A stretch of DNA of 64,000 nt from Glandiceps talaboti (GCF_964340395.1 NC_135551.1:3783963-3847962), one strand, 5' to 3'; positions 16,001 through 27,799 are shown, numbered from the stretch's first letter. The notes: generated by a model not told the origin, from the sequence alone. Numbers and translations: made by a program.

Positions 16001-19000
16001 TAGTAATACCAAGACTGGTACTGAAACATAGGCCTTTAAAGGCTTCATGTTGTACCATCTTACCTCTACTATATAGTCTGATATCAAATCCACTGTCCGT
16101 GTTAAACAACAAACATAAACCTACCTTTATAGTTCCATTGAAATCAATACCGGCAAAGTCAGGATGCTGGTTGTGGAATTGTGATCTCATTTCATAATCA
16201 ATGCCATGGGCATTCTCAGCTGTGACTGGGATCAATTTCAACTGTCTTGCCAGGCTATTGTATTCTTGTACATGTTTCTCAGTCTGTAGTCAAAATATAC
16301 ATAGAAATGTCATTCTGCTGACAGAAATGAAATGGTACAGTTAGTGGACTAACCTACCCCCTTCCAAAGTCTATCAAACCAACAAAACACACATTGAACA
16401 CTGAGTATATAAAGTCTAAATAAGCTAAGATTGCTTCACATACCTCCTCATGTTGCTTAGCAATCTCCATCTCCTCTGCCCACATCTGTTTGTCTACTTC
16501 CTCTTTCTCTTTATCCAGTGTTTCCAAGTGTCTCGCCAAGTCTCGTTTCTCTCGGTTAATTCTCTCTACATCAGCGGCAGAGAATTCCTGTGTATCATAG
16601 ATATGCTGCAGGCGTTGAATCTCTGCCAACTGTTGCTTCTCTCCAAGCTCTGGATAGAGATATCAAATATTCAATGTATAACATATTACTTGGCTTCCCT
16701 CATTTTCCATCTGTTCATCCATAAACTGGTACAACTTGGATTTTACTGTTCATCTCCTGAAAATACACTTTCAGATTTCTTCAGAAAGAAACACAATAGT
16801 TGGACAGTTTTCTTCAAATTTCCTTTTCACCTAGAAGATCTTACCTGCTTTCTCCTACAAGTATCTCCTAGAAGATCTTACCTGCTTTCTCCTACAAGTA
16901 TCTCCTAGAAGATCTTACCTGCTCTCTGAAATTCTTCTTCTTTTTCCTGTAGTCGTTGATCTAGACTTTGTTTATGAGCCTCCATTTCATGTACATAGGT
17001 CTTGAAGTTTTCCAAATCACATTTCAATAACTGTTTCTTGTTACTCAGTTCTGCTAACTGGTCCTGTAAATTAACAACATCAATCACTTGAATACCCAAT
17101 ATTGTCTCAGCATTTTATACTCAAATATACACATATCCAGTATACAATGTGCACTCAGCATTTTATATTGAAATATACACATATCCAGTATACAGTGTGC
17201 ACTCAGCATTTTATACTGAAATATACACATATCCAGTATACAGTGTGCACTCAGCATTTTATACTGAAATATACACATATCCAGTATACAATGTGCACTC
17301 AGCATTTTATATTGAAATATACACATATCCAGTATACAGTGTGCACTCAGCATTTTATATTGAAATATACACATATCCAGTATACAGTGTGCACTCAGCA
17401 TTTTATACTGAAATATACACATATCCAGTATACAATGTGCACTCAGCATTTTATACTGAAATATACACATATCCAGTATACAGTGTGCACTCAGCATTTT
17501 ATACTGAAATATACACATATCCAGTATACAGTGTGCTCTCAGCATTTTATATTGAAATATACACATATCCAGTATACAATGTGCTCTCAGCATTTTATAT
17601 TGAAATATACACATATCCAGTATACAGTGTGCTCTCAGCATTTTATACTGAAATATACACATATCCAGTATACAATGTGCTCTCAGCATTTTATACTGAA
17701 ATATACACATATCCAGTATACAATGCGCTCTCAGCATTTTATATTGAAATATACACATATCCAGTATACAGTGTGCTCTCAGCATTTTATATTGAAATAT
17801 ACACATATACAGTATACAATGTGCTCTCAGCATTTTATACTCAAATATACACATATCCAGTATACAATGTGCTCTCAGCATTTTATATTGAAATATACAC
17901 ATATCCAGTATACAATGTGCTCTCAGCATTTTTTACTGAAATATACACATATCCAGTATACAGTGTGCTCTCAGCATTTTATACTGAAATATACACATAT
18001 CCAGTATACAGTGTGCACTCAGCATTTTATACTCAAATATACACATATCCAGTATACAATGTGCACTCAGCATTTTATATTGAAATATACACATATCCAG
18101 TATACAATGTGCTCTCAGCATTTTATACTCAAATATACACATATCCAGTATACAATGTGCTCTCAGCATTTTATATTGAAATATACACATATCCAGTATA
18201 CAATGTGCTCTCAGCATTTTTTACTGAAATATACACATATCCAGTATACAGTGTGCTCTCAGCATTTTATATTGAAATATACACATATCCAGTATACAGT
18301 GTGCTCTCAGCATTTTATATTGAAATATACACATATCCAGTATACAATGTGCACTCAGCATTTTATACTCAAATATACACATATCCAGTATACAATGTGC
18401 ACTCAGCATTTTATACTGAAATATACACATATCCAGTATACAGTGTGCACTCAGCATTTTATACTGAAATATACACATATCCAGTATACAATGTGCTCTC
18501 AGCATTTTATACTGAAATATACACATATCCAGTATACAATGTGCACTCAGCATTTTATATTGAAATATACACATATCCAGTATACAATGTGCTCTCAGCA
18601 TTTTATACTGAAATATACACATATCCAGTATACAATGTGCTCTCAGCATTTTATATTGAAATATACACATATCCAGTATACAATGTGCACTCAGCATTTT
18701 ATACTCAAATATACACATATCCAGTATACAATGTGCTCTCAGCATTTTATATTGAAATATACACATATCCAGTATACAGTGTGCTCTCAGCATTTTATAC
18801 TCAAATATACACATATCCAGTATACAGTGTGCTCTCAGCATTTTATATTGAAATATACACATATCCAGTATACAGTGTGCTCTCAGCATTTTATATTGAA
18901 ATATACACATATCCAGTATACAGTGTGCTCTCAGCATTTTTTACTGAAATATACACATATCCAGTATACAGTGTGCACTCAGCATTTTATACTCAAATAT

Positions 19001-20943
19001 ACACATATCCAGTATACAATGTGCACTCAGCATTTTATACTCAAATATACACATATCCAGTATACAATGTGCACTCAGCATTTTATACTGAAATATACAC
19101 ATATCCAGTATACAATGTGCACTCAGCATTTTATACTCAAATATACACATATCCAGTATACAATGTGCACTCAGCATTTTATATTGAAATATACACATAT
19201 CCAGTATACAGTGTGCTCTCAGCATTTTATATTGAAATATACACATATCCAGTATACAATGTGCTCTCAGCATTTTATATTGAAATATACACATATCCAG
19301 TATACAATGTGCACTCAGCATTTTATATTGAAATATACACATATCCAGTATACAATGTGCTCTCTGCATTTTATACTCAAATAAACACATATCCAGTTTA
19401 AGTATCAAGTAAACAAGACTGTAAACATACTGACATTATGACATATTGGACTTACAGGTTCTACACTTAATATTTCCAGTTCAGCTGATAAACCTCTGAC
19501 TTCATTCTCCAACTGATCCAAGTCTCCAGGGGCAATTTGACCAATAAGTTCTATTAATACAAGACAACACAAAACAGAGTTACAAATACCTCAGGTGCAA
19601 TTTGACCAATAAATTTTAATACAAGACAGTACAAACCAGAGTTCTAAATACCCCACAGGCAATTAGACCAATAAGTTATGTTAACACAAGAGTTACAAAT
19701 CTGCTGATGTTTAGTGAAAACACTGCAACCTTAGTAATTATCTAAGGCATGTATTTTATTGCCTTATGTATTAGTAGTCAACATCAGAAACATAAATTCA
19801 GTATTGTCTACAATCAATAATAAATATTTAGGCAACTGTGATATCTTTATAGAAATGAAAGGTAATATAGACATCAATGATCAATCACATCATAAGACTA
19901 TATTGATTTTGACAATTTCAATCAGTCAAACATAGAAGAAAAAATTTGGAAAAAATAACTTTTGCCTATGAGAATACATGTATATTGTTAATGGTTACAA
20001 GAATCAATAGTACAGTACAATATCGTTACTTTGGAATGGTAAGTTTGAAATGAACACAACGTTTTGATCTGTCTATTGTCTACTAGTACTATAGACCTTG
20101 ATCATTCAATGATTTCAGTGTTAATGGCATTATTGCATAAGTTTAGAGACAAACATTAATTAATATTGAATAATAACATTATTGTGTGATCAATCATTGA
20201 GGTCTGGTAGTGGACAGATCAAAATATTGTATTCATTTCCAATTACTGTTCAAAAGTAACATTTGACAAGGTATTAGCACTTTTATACAAACTGTACTAA
20301 TAGTAATACACAAATTTTTCATTGTACAAACTGTACTAATACACACTTTTCATTGTACAAACTGTACTAATACACACACTTTTCATTGTACAAACTGTAC
20401 TAATACACACACTTTTCATTGTACATAGTAGAAATACATGATAAATACTTGTACTAATACACACACTTTTCATTCTACAAACTGTACTAATACACACATT
20501 TTTCATTGTACATGGTAGAAATACATGATAAATACTTGTACTTACTCATACTATCTGCCAGTTGTTGTTCATGAACTTCAAACGTGTCCGTACCACTCAT
20601 AAAGTCATCATAAGTTCTCTCAAAGAAAGTGAACAGAGCCTGAGGGAAAAGAAAGTGATTACATCATACACTGAGTGCCTAGTTTTACACACTTCTAATG
20701 CTGCAGACTAGCGTGGAGGTGTTCTTACAAAACCCTATTTGAAGGGTAGATTGCATTGCCAAAATAGAGGCATATAGAATTAATCAATAATTCATATAAT
20801 CACCCATCTTGACTAGTCAAGGAATGGGTTCATCCACTTCTTATCCAACCCTAAGCTCCTAGGCAGCGCTAGCATAAAAACGTCAACCTCCACAACTTCC
20901 GATCCAAGTTTCCAAAGTAGCGCTGCATTCATTCACTCAGTCT

Positions 20944-20984
<41 letters not shown>

Positions 20985-23900
20985 GTGGGGCATATTGGAT
21001 TTTGTCATAAAACCATAGCATTCAAATACAAATTATAAACATTGTATTAAAGGGCAGATTCGTTGTTCATAAATAATACAAATATGAATGATTTTTTCTG
21101 TTTGGTGAAATTTCTATATTAATAGAACAATTTCTTGGAAGTTACATGTACATTGTATGTACAGAAACACTGGTTGACATACACCTATTTGTATATATAC
21201 ACTGCACTAGCTTTTGGTGGAATTGTTAATAACCGTACTTAACAGAATATACTGGTATTTCAAAATTGAACCAGCGCATTGACTATTGTATTTTTACATT
21301 AATTACTATCAACATCCCGAAAGTTGCGCGTCACAGTATCCACTTCAAAAAGGTGGCAAACATGTAATATAAACTCTGTGAGATGGGAAACAGCTATCCT
21401 ACTGTGTTAGTGTGTGTAATGACAGAAACCATCCTACTGTGTTAGTGGGTGTAATGACAGAAACCATCCTACTGTGTTAGTGGGTGTAATGACAGAAACC
21501 ATCCTACTGTGTTAGTGGGTGTAATGACAGAAACCAACCTACTGTGTTAGTGGGTGTAATGACAGAAACCATCCTACTGTGTTAGTGGGTGTAATGACAG
21601 AAACCATCCTACTGTGTTAGTGTGTGTAATGACAGAAACCACCCTACTGTGTTAGTGTGTGTAATGACAGAAACCACCCTACTGTGTTAGTGTGTGTAAT
21701 GACAGAAACCATCCTACTGTGTTAGTGGGTGTAATGACAGAAACCATCCTACTGTGTTAGTGGGTGTACATGTACATGTACTTACAATTTAGAGATAAAA
21801 AGAGACTTACTTTACGATCTTGCATTTCGTCATCAACATCAAATCCTTTAGTTGGTGCATACAGTATACTTTCAACATCGAAATGCAGTGCTGCCTGTAA
21901 GAATGTACAAATAAAGACAGTGTTATACATTGAAATACAGTGCTGCCTGTAATAACAGAATACCCTTAGATGAGAATACATAATTTGCTAGTTTCATACA
22001 TTGATCAGATCTACTAACATAATACCCTTAGATGAGAATACATTGCTAGTTTCATACCTTGATCAGATCTACTAACAGAATACCCTTAGATGAGAGTACA
22101 TTGCTAGTTTCATACCTTGATCACATCTAATAACAGAATACCCTTAGATGAGAATACATTGCTATGTACCTTGATCAGATGTAATAACAGAATACCCTTA
22201 GATGAGAATACCTTGCTAGTTTCATACCTTGATCAGATCTACTAACATAATACCCTTAGATGAGAATACATTGCTAGTTTCATACCTTGATCAGATCCAC
22301 TAACCACATGATAGCTCCCAGGATATGAGGCCAGGTGTGAGGACTTCCCATGTTGAACATTGAACTCTTACTGATGGTTACAGGATATCTGTTAGGATAA
22401 AGTATGGTAACATTTTACACTGGAGGGTCTCTGACAGGATAGAATACAGTAACATTTTATATTTCCACTAACAGGCTATATATAAAAATGTTGTTACAAT
22501 TAAACACTACTGTACTGGTATGAACAGGGTCAGCCATAGTTACTTAGCTAAAACTATTCAAACAATAGTCAGCCTCTGTTAGCTAAAACTATTCAGACAA
22601 TAGTCAGCCTTGTGTAGCTAAAACTATTCAGCCAATAGACAGCCTTGCTTAGCTAAAACTATTCAGCCAATAGACAGCCTTGCTTAGCTAAAACTATTCA
22701 GACGACAGCCTTGCTTAGCTAAAACTATTCAGCCAATAGACAGCCTTGCTTAGCTGAAACTATTCAGCCAATAGACAGCCTTGCTTAGCTAAAACTATTC
22801 AGCCAATAGACAGCCTTGCTTAGCTAAAACTATTCAAACAATAGCCAGCCTTGAGTAGCTAAAACTATTCAACCAATTGACAGCCTTGCTTAGCTGAAAC
22901 TATTCAGCCAATAGCCAGCCTTGGGTAGCTAAAATTATTCAGCCAATAGTCAGCCTTGATTAACCAGTATCTGCATCTGTATAGTTACGGTAGGTCCTGG
23001 GTAAGGAATAACACACCGGGGGAGAGTATTTAGTCAGAATGGTTTTTGACAGTGACTGCCATTTTAAAGGTGTCACAAGATTTAGTGCACACAATACTAT
23101 TGTCCAGTTGGTTCCAGTCTAGTCTAGTAGTGTTTTTTAATTTTTTTATACAAAGAATGACTGTTTATATTGAGTAGTTGTCCATTTCAAAGCACTTTGA
23201 GTTGTTAGTAATTCTTTGTTCAACAATGTTACCTGAGATACAAATGTACAGCCTGCAAATTTCCTAGCTTTATAGATCTTTTGGGTCAGTGAGTTTTTTT
23301 TAGCTATATTTTGTAAAAGTTTTCAGCCAATATCATTATTATGCATAGAACTGACTTTCAGTACTCACCCTAACAATTTTAATCGCTTTGGGATTTCATC
23401 TTCAAACTTGACCCCTTTGCCATTAAGATTACAAGTATTGTTCATCACCTCAAACAAAAACTCAAAGATAGAAACAATGTCTTTGGTGGTTGGGCCACTC
23501 ATCAATTTCTTTGGAGACAGTGTGTGATGATAACCTCTCTCTGACAAGAACTAAAACAAAGATGTACAAAAACAAATTTTTTTGTAAATATACAAAAAAA
23601 ACACACACAAATGTCATGTCATTTTATCCATTGATACAGATACTGTTTTGCTGAGGATAGGGAACAACAATATTAAACTGGAATGACGTTAAGTTAGACC
23701 ATACTCTGAACTTCAATTTTGTTTACACAATTTTGTAATTTTGTAAAAACCCTGGTAACTAGTAAAGTGAATCTTCCAATCTAATTAGAATAGTGAATGC
23801 ATGTATACCAGTACTATCTCATTTCATTCTTTGAAATCATTTTACCAAGGTTGCCCACCACTATGTTATTATGCTAATTAATGTTTTGGGTACTTGTTAA

Positions 23901-26900
23901 TAGGAGTGGGGGAGGGTGAGGATGGGGACCTCATACAAATTGCATAGTTATCCATATTTTGTATCATAATGTCTGGTGAAGGGAATTGGTAAAAACATGC
24001 GAGAACTCAACAGATTTAAACTTTTTACTGTCACTATTGTTAGGGTAAATATTTTCGATATTTAAAACTACAAGTTACCTTTCAGTGACAATATTTAACA
24101 CAACACATGTAGAAACAGTAGGTACACTGTACATGTAGATTATGAGGTTTATTTGATTATTTTCATATACATATGTACAATGTACATGTAATAATTACTC
24201 AGATGTACATGTACATGTAAAAGTACAGTATCTTATAGGTAATGATTCAATGCTTAAAATGATAGTTTATTGTGGAGAACACTGCACAGTAGAGTATGTA
24301 CACAGCTCAGTTCACCAGAGTTTTACTTTCTGTTATCAAGGTTTTAAAATCGTTGCAAAAATGAACAAGTTGTTATGATGAGTAAACCAAAGTTCCTAAC
24401 TGATTGACTTACCTCAAGAAGGGTTTTAATGTTTTGTCTCATGTAGTCTTTATTACTCAGTGGGCGAGTGTCTTTCACAATACCTGGGTTGGCATAAGTA
24501 CCTCCTCCTGTACTGTATGTACTTGACCGTCTAGTACTATGAATGTAAAATAACACAACAGTCACATGGTATACACATTAGAAGACAGGGAGGCTACATC
24601 ATTTACTGGTACAAAGGGGAATGCCAATTGCATCATGTTTACGATCATCAATTCATGTCGTCACCATGGTGCAATCTAGTGGTGAACCCAACAAATTGAC
24701 AGTTTGATAAAGAGTGCTGACCTGAAAAGCCAAAGTATTACTTGTAAGTACAATGTAATTACAACCCTTAGTTATCATACAATCACACATGCAGTTTTTT
24801 ATTGTTAACACTGGCATATTTTTTTTTTGCACGCTTTGGCTGACAAATATAGTAATCACTGAGATAAAAGTAAGTATTCTATAAATGTTTTAGTTGTTGT
24901 TATGGTTCTATTTATTTATTTATTTATTTATTTATTTACCATTTGAATTATGACTGCAAGTTTACATTTGTATATTTACTATTATTGGCCTGGATAAGCT
25001 ACATTTGTAGCTGGTCCTGTTTTTCCCGACTAGTAGTATTTTGTGTAAAAAGAAATACCTCCCTGATAGAAAGAGGACTAGGTACATAATACCAGACATT
25101 GTGTTAGCAACAATATTGGCAACTGAAACAAAAACATTAACCAGAAATACAGTGTTTTGAGTCAATATACAATGGTGATTGTTAGTAGGAGCATTTAGAT
25201 CTCGACTTGTTGGACTCACAATCATAGTAGTGTCCATAGCTGCAATAACTTACTGTCACATTCATTTTTGGTTCTGATCTATTTACGATGACATTATAGT
25301 TTGCACTCAAAAATTGCAAACCCAAGAAAGGGTAAAAAAAACTCAGACATACGCAAAAAATAATGCTATATTATACATGTATGTAACTATTACAGTACAA
25401 GTTGTAAATTTACCGCTGCAAACAGACAAAGTTAAGTCATGCAAACAGACAAAGTTAAGTCATGCAAACAGACAAAGTTAAGTCATGCAAACAGACAAAG
25501 TTAAGTCATGCAAACAGATTAGCTCAATTTTGCACATGCTTACAACCTTGTACACGTTTCAGCAGCTGTCATACATGTATTGTAAGTTTTGTGGCTCAAG
25601 CAAACGGAAGACAAAAATTGACAGAATAGACATGACATAGGTTGAATTTAGTCATTTAAAATTCTGTATTTTACAGTCATTAGCAAGGGTATGGGTGGTC
25701 TAGTTGTTAGAGATAGGGAGGAACCATAACAGAGGGGAGAAGAAGTGTCGAAACCCTGTAGCGTATATTTCCAGAGCTATCCATACATGTACAAAGTAAC
25801 ATGTACATGTGCTGTATACATCATGTGAACATGGAAGGGTCACCCACTTCCATGGTATGACATTCATACCTGCTAGTTGTTGGTCCTAAACCAAATCTTG
25901 GAATGTTGGATTTCCTTAAGGACGATGGTTTTCCAGTACCAGAACGACGTTTTGCTGATGATCCTGGACCAAGACTTGATTTGGTAGCTGATCGTGTTAC
26001 TGCACCTGACATAACAAAATAAAACAAATACTGAACTTGAGCTAGCTGAGCATGTCTCTGAATGATGTATGTTGTCATGAGCCTTCTGAGCTCTGTAAGA
26101 CTAGCTGCTGTGTTCAAAACAAGACAACAACACATTTAGCTGTAATAATTTGTAACTTACGTTTTTTATTTACAGCTGAGCTGGCCTCATATTGTCCTCC
26201 AATGTGAATCTGATTCAGAATCTGATTCTGAGACCAACTTTACACTTGTGTTTTTACATCTATATTTATAACTAAAATCAGCAAACGCAATCATGACTAC
26301 ATCACACTATTAGTAACCTAGTCCTCCTTGCAGACGGTGCATGAGTGGTCTATAGTACTGACAAGGAAGGGACGACTTACTCCATACAACATCAGACCAC
26401 TGCTTCATTAGTTGTCTGAGGTACAACGGTACATGTATGAAAGCAGGACTAATAGTAACTCTAATGCAACTTCACTGGGTAACAATGGTAATCCTATCAA
26501 ACATGTCAAAGTTTGTACTTTATCATTTGAATCTTAGGCTGTGATGACACAATAATTAATAGAGCTTTTTGATCGGTTCATGGATCTATTATAGAGATAA
26601 TAGATCCAAGATCGGTTGGAAATCGAGATGAACGATCATAGGCACAAATTGCATGTAATATTGTAATAGGTCTTACTTTGCTTACGGATTTTGCATGTAG
26701 GTTTCTATGAGTGGATTCCCGGTTTTCATACAATGTAAATATACTCGCGCAAAGGACCCTTTGCCATCTTGACCCCCGTCATCTCGACCCTCTATTGGGA
26801 CGACCCCAATCTGATTAAAATCCGATGTAGATGTCGGCTAATGATGTCGTGCATTGCTATCTTACCATCGTTATTTAGCTTGAATTGACCTTCGTAGTAC

Positions 26901-27799
26901 ATGTTTACATTTTTTAGCCTGATCGCCTCCTAGGAGGGTGTGTTCATAAGTTTTAGGTTCATAACGATTCCATCATTCCGAATTCCAAAGATATTTTCTT
27001 CAAACTCGACTGCTTTCTATACTGTTACTTAATTAATATATGTTTAAATTATTTTGTGAAAGCTTCTATCAAAGGGGTCGAAATGACCAGGGTGTGAGGG
27101 TCGAGATGTCCAGTACCATTCCAATAGAGGGTCGAGATGACGGGGGTCGAGATGGCAAAGGGTCCAGCTAGGTGTCTAGAAACCGTTCGCAAGACTCCAG
27201 CGCAAGACTGCTCCCGTTCTACACTTTACTCTTGTTAATGTTACGGTGGATACCTTTCCCACACCCAAACTGCAAACAGACTACACTCGAGTGCACTCGT
27301 ATTTGTGCTATCTATTTCTTAATAATAATGTGTTTGGCTTGTGTCGAATAAGAGTCCAATTGACGAGGGGTCCAACCATAGACAGTGGAGGGTGGTCCAA
27401 CTGACCTGTTTCCCCCGACAACATTCTAGTTGTCGAGAATGATTTGTAATTACACTGTTGTTGATGTACTTGTCATTATTTATTTAATATTTGTCCGTCT
27501 GTCTGTTTCAGTTTCTTTTCGTAAACATAACTAACTAAGCCTGGGCGCCCTGTGAAAGGACCGCGTGAAAGCATAGACCCTCCATCAACAGCGGAGGGTC
27601 TGGTGAAAGGGACAATCAGAATCAATTCTCAACTCCAGCTCCCGACTGGCGACTGCAAACAACAAGCACAATTTTGAAATGTGTACATACCATCATTTCG
27701 AACTCGTAAGGCACCTGTAGACATTCTACCTCCTGTCGACACACGACCACTTGCTCCGAGTCCAAAGTTACCTCTTGAACCAAACGTTGTTTTTTGCAT
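8362..27799 (-). CDS. NDC80: Kinetochore protein NDC80 (HEC1), complete, 16 coding exons
   Basis: NDC80 is the microtubule-binding subunit of the outer-kinetochore NDC80 complex (with NUF2, SPC24, SPC25). Exons, in order: 27799-27691, 26005-25870, 24536-24413, 23550-23369, 22388-22286, 21894-21811, 20639-20546, 19550-19456, 17063-16919, 16649-16444, 16283-16125, 15673-15584, 15389-15297, 14064-13934, 12690-12588, 8460-8362. All junctions are GT-AG in matching phase, giving 650 residues (human 642). Residues 1-105 form a basic Ser/Thr-rich tail with RRS sites, as expected for Aurora B control. Residues 106-218 are the calponin-homology head, including [16 protein letters not shown]. The remainder is mostly coiled coil, with [14 protein letters not shown] matching the human LKLIPKGAEN segment. 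The start is the first ATG and gives a typical tail. Exon 15 ends inside a minisatellite unit. The exon 11-12 join is the least certain: human has slightly more sequence there. Confidence 0.95.
8461..9525 (-). other. NDC80 intron 15, 3' part
   Basis: Unique-looking intron sequence upstream of the last coding exon. The acceptor is TTTACCTTTCAG, read on the minus strand just before GAA CAT TTC. No other feature is recognised in this stretch. Confidence 0.5.
9530..9618. repeat. Detached left piece of the 36-bp minisatellite
   Basis: Two units related to ACTGTAATCTCAGTGTAGTG with GTGAGTACAATAAT, the same sequence as the array starting near 10966. The two parts are separated by an inserted element, so this is the stranded left edge of a once continuous array. 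Confidence 0.85.
9613..9813. repeat. About 200-bp near-perfect palindrome
   Basis: The left arm (ACAGAACCCCATGGCCTCGC onwards) is matched in reverse complement by the right arm ending GGGGTTCTGTTATTATT, with a small loop near 9713. Each arm is about 95 bp with few mismatches. It would form a long hairpin. It sits at the left edge of a larger insertion and may be a foldback element or a hairpin terminus. Confidence 0.85.
9807..10973. mobile_element. DNA transposon relic inserted in the 36-bp minisatellite
   Basis: The ends are an 18-bp perfect inverted repeat: TTATTATTACATATGTAC at 9807-9824 and its reverse complement at 10956-10973. Minisatellite units lie on both sides, so the element, with or without the adjoining palindrome, interrupted the array. 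AATAAT occurs at both junctions and may be a target duplication or part of the ends. The superfamily is not clear; the related end at about 8120 suggests a multicopy family. Confidence 0.65.
10151..10562 (-). pseudogene. Frameshifted small ORF inside the transposon relic
   Basis: Starting at the ATG of [14 protein letters not shown], an open frame runs about 75 codons. One frame change near 10325 leads into a second open frame, through [15 protein letters not shown], to an acidic end (SDSDED) and stop at 10151-10153. Joined conceptually it would be about 135 residues, acidic and Ser/Asn/Gln rich. I do not recognise the family. Its position between inverted repeats suggests transposon cargo that has decayed. 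Confidence 0.4.
10970..12616. repeat. 36-bp minisatellite spanning the NDC80 exon 15 donor
   Basis: About 45 copies of a 36-bp unit built on TACTTACTGTAATCTCAGTG plus TAGTGAGTGAGTACAA. On the minus strand each unit reads ATTACA|GTAAGTATTG, a consensus 5' splice donor. The unit nearest the exon supplies the last NDC80 exon 15 codons (VLTHHTDIT) and its donor. One unit lacks 4 bp at 11421 and again at 11993, revealing a 572-bp duplicated block. Confidence 0.97.
12691..13150. other. NDC80 intron 14, 3' part, with (ATCA)n
   Basis: Intron sequence with a short (ATCA)n tract at about 13055-13088 and a GGGGTTCTGTCATAGTATAA phrase near 12970 related to the transposon end at 8120. No coding signal is seen. 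Confidence 0.5.
13151..13345. repeat. Foldback (inverted-repeat) element
   Basis: The left arm, with GTGTTTTCTCCATGTACCAC and CAATCATTTATAG, is mirrored by the right arm, whose reverse complement reads ACACTTCCTCTATGTGCTAC and ACTCATTTATAG. AAACTATACTGTTTCA also recurs in inverted form. Arms are about 90 bp and imperfect. It directly adjoins the MITE at 13345-13669. Confidence 0.65.
13345..13669. mobile_element. MITE, copy 1 (AAGATAGACACAAAC family)
   Basis: The terminal inverted repeats share AAGATAGACACAAACTAAAA, followed by CTATTGTT at both ends. The interior, with CAATGTGGTAGATTAC and CCCTGTGATCAA, matches the copy at 35512-35836. No ORF, so it is non-autonomous. It lies in NDC80 intron 14. 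Confidence 0.75.
14170..15045. repeat. 34-bp minisatellite in NDC80 intron 13
   Basis: About 25 copies of GGATTGATCAAATCTCAGAC followed by CACCAACAATTAGT. Variants alternate GATTGATC/GATTGGTC and AATTAGT/AATTGGT. It occupies most of the intron between exons 13 and 14 and shows no similarity to the adjacent exon ends. Confidence 0.97.
16839..16925. repeat. 37-bp triplication over the NDC80 exon 9 donor
   Basis: Three copies of CCTAGAAGATCTTACCTGCT with TTCTCCTACAAGTATCT. In minus orientation each holds AGCAG|GTAAGATCTTC, the authentic exon 9 donor at 16919/16918. The exon 3' end and donor are thus repeated downstream in the intron. Confidence 0.9.
17103..19400. repeat. 48-bp minisatellite in NDC80 intron 8
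   Basis: About 48 copies of a unit made of CTCAGCATTTTATACTGAAA, TATACACATATCCAGTATAC and A(A/G)TGTGCA. Variable sites are few: TTGAA/CTGAA/CTCAA, CACTC/CTCTC and CAATG/CAGTG. The unit is a multiple of three and lacks stops in several frames, which explains the very long artefactual ORFs. It begins about 55 bp inside the donor of exon 8. Confidence 0.98.
19551..20285. other. NDC80 intron 7, unique part
   Basis: AT-rich intron. A short phrase from the exon 8 edge (GGGCAATTTGACCAATAAGT) recurs with variation twice between 19590 and 19680, so a small duplication of the acceptor region occurred. Nothing else is recognised. Confidence 0.45.
20290..20545. repeat. Irregular tandem repeats just inside the NDC80 exon 7 donor
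   Basis: Repeats of TACAAACTGTACTAATACAC with ACTTTTCATTG, and two copies of GTAGAAATACATGATAAATA followed by CTTGTACT. The last copy abuts the exon 7 donor (ATGA|GTAAGTACAAG), so the array occupies the 5' end of the intron. Confidence 0.8.
20946..20980. repeat. (TG)n microsatellite
   Basis: About 17 TG dinucleotides in NDC80 intron 6, followed by GGGGTGGGG. Confidence 0.95.
21380..21772. repeat. 35-bp minisatellite in NDC80 intron 6
   Basis: About 11 copies of ATCCTACTGTGTTAGTGGGT followed by GTAATGACAGAAACC. It starts about 40 bp inside the exon 6 donor. Confidence 0.95.
21950..22300. repeat. 58-bp repeat carrying the NDC80 exon 5 3' end and donor
   Basis: Five to six copies of a unit with TACCCTTAGATGAGAATACA, TTGCTAGTTTCATACCTTGA and TCAGATCTACTAACA. 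On the minus strand it reads TTAGTAGATCTGATCAAG|GTATGAAAC. The 18 bases before the bar match the end of exon 5 (LVDLIK) with one silent change. Some copies alter the donor. Confidence 0.93.
22540..22960. repeat. About 35-bp minisatellite in NDC80 intron 4
   Basis: About 11 degenerate copies of AGCTAAAACTATTCAGCCAA with TAGACAGCCTTGCTT. Confidence 0.93.
23551..24412. other. NDC80 intron 3
   Basis: AT-rich intron with TACATGTACA-type runs near 24110-24230. No gene or structured repeat is recognised. Confidence 0.45.
24537..25415. other. NDC80 intron 2, with (TTTA)n
   Basis: Intron DNA with a short (TTTA)n tract at about 24908-24940. The short open frames here lack splice support and homology that I can recognise. 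Confidence 0.45.
25418..25515. repeat. 23-bp tandem repeat
   Basis: Four copies of ACAAAGTTAAGTCATGCAAA followed by CAG, in NDC80 intron 2. Confidence 0.92.
26319..26451. mobile_element. Short MITE with 9-bp target duplication (TAGTCCTGC family)
   Basis: The ends are inverted: TAGTCCTCCTTGCAGACGG on the left; on the right the reverse complement starts TAGTCCTGCTTTCAT. Flanks are TTAGTAACC (26310-26318) and ATAGTAACT (26452-26460), 7 of 9 identical. A sister copy is at 28246-28362. It lies in NDC80 intron 1. Confidence 0.65.
26754..27165. mobile_element. Terminal-inverted-repeat element in NDC80 intron 1
   Basis: About 45 bp at each end form an almost perfect inverted repeat, beginning GGACCCTTTGCCATCTTGAC and ending with GTCGAGATGGCAAAGGGTCC. 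The left interior (about 26806-26930) holds one arm of the foldback family found at 31298 and 31933. No ORF and no clear target duplication. Confidence 0.75.
27350..27610. other. Inverted GACCCTCC/GGAGGGTC motifs, possible decayed element
   Basis: Phrases such as TAGACCCTCCATCAACAGCG followed by GAGGGTCTGG, and GTGGAGGGTGGTCCAACTGA, form short stems and resemble parts of the element at 26754-27165. Too degraded to define ends. Confidence 0.3.

Noticed and set aside
17102-19401. Frames of 750-760 residues in the 48-bp array
   Set aside because: Three frames are open at once because the unit is a multiple of three without stops; located in NDC80 intron 8.
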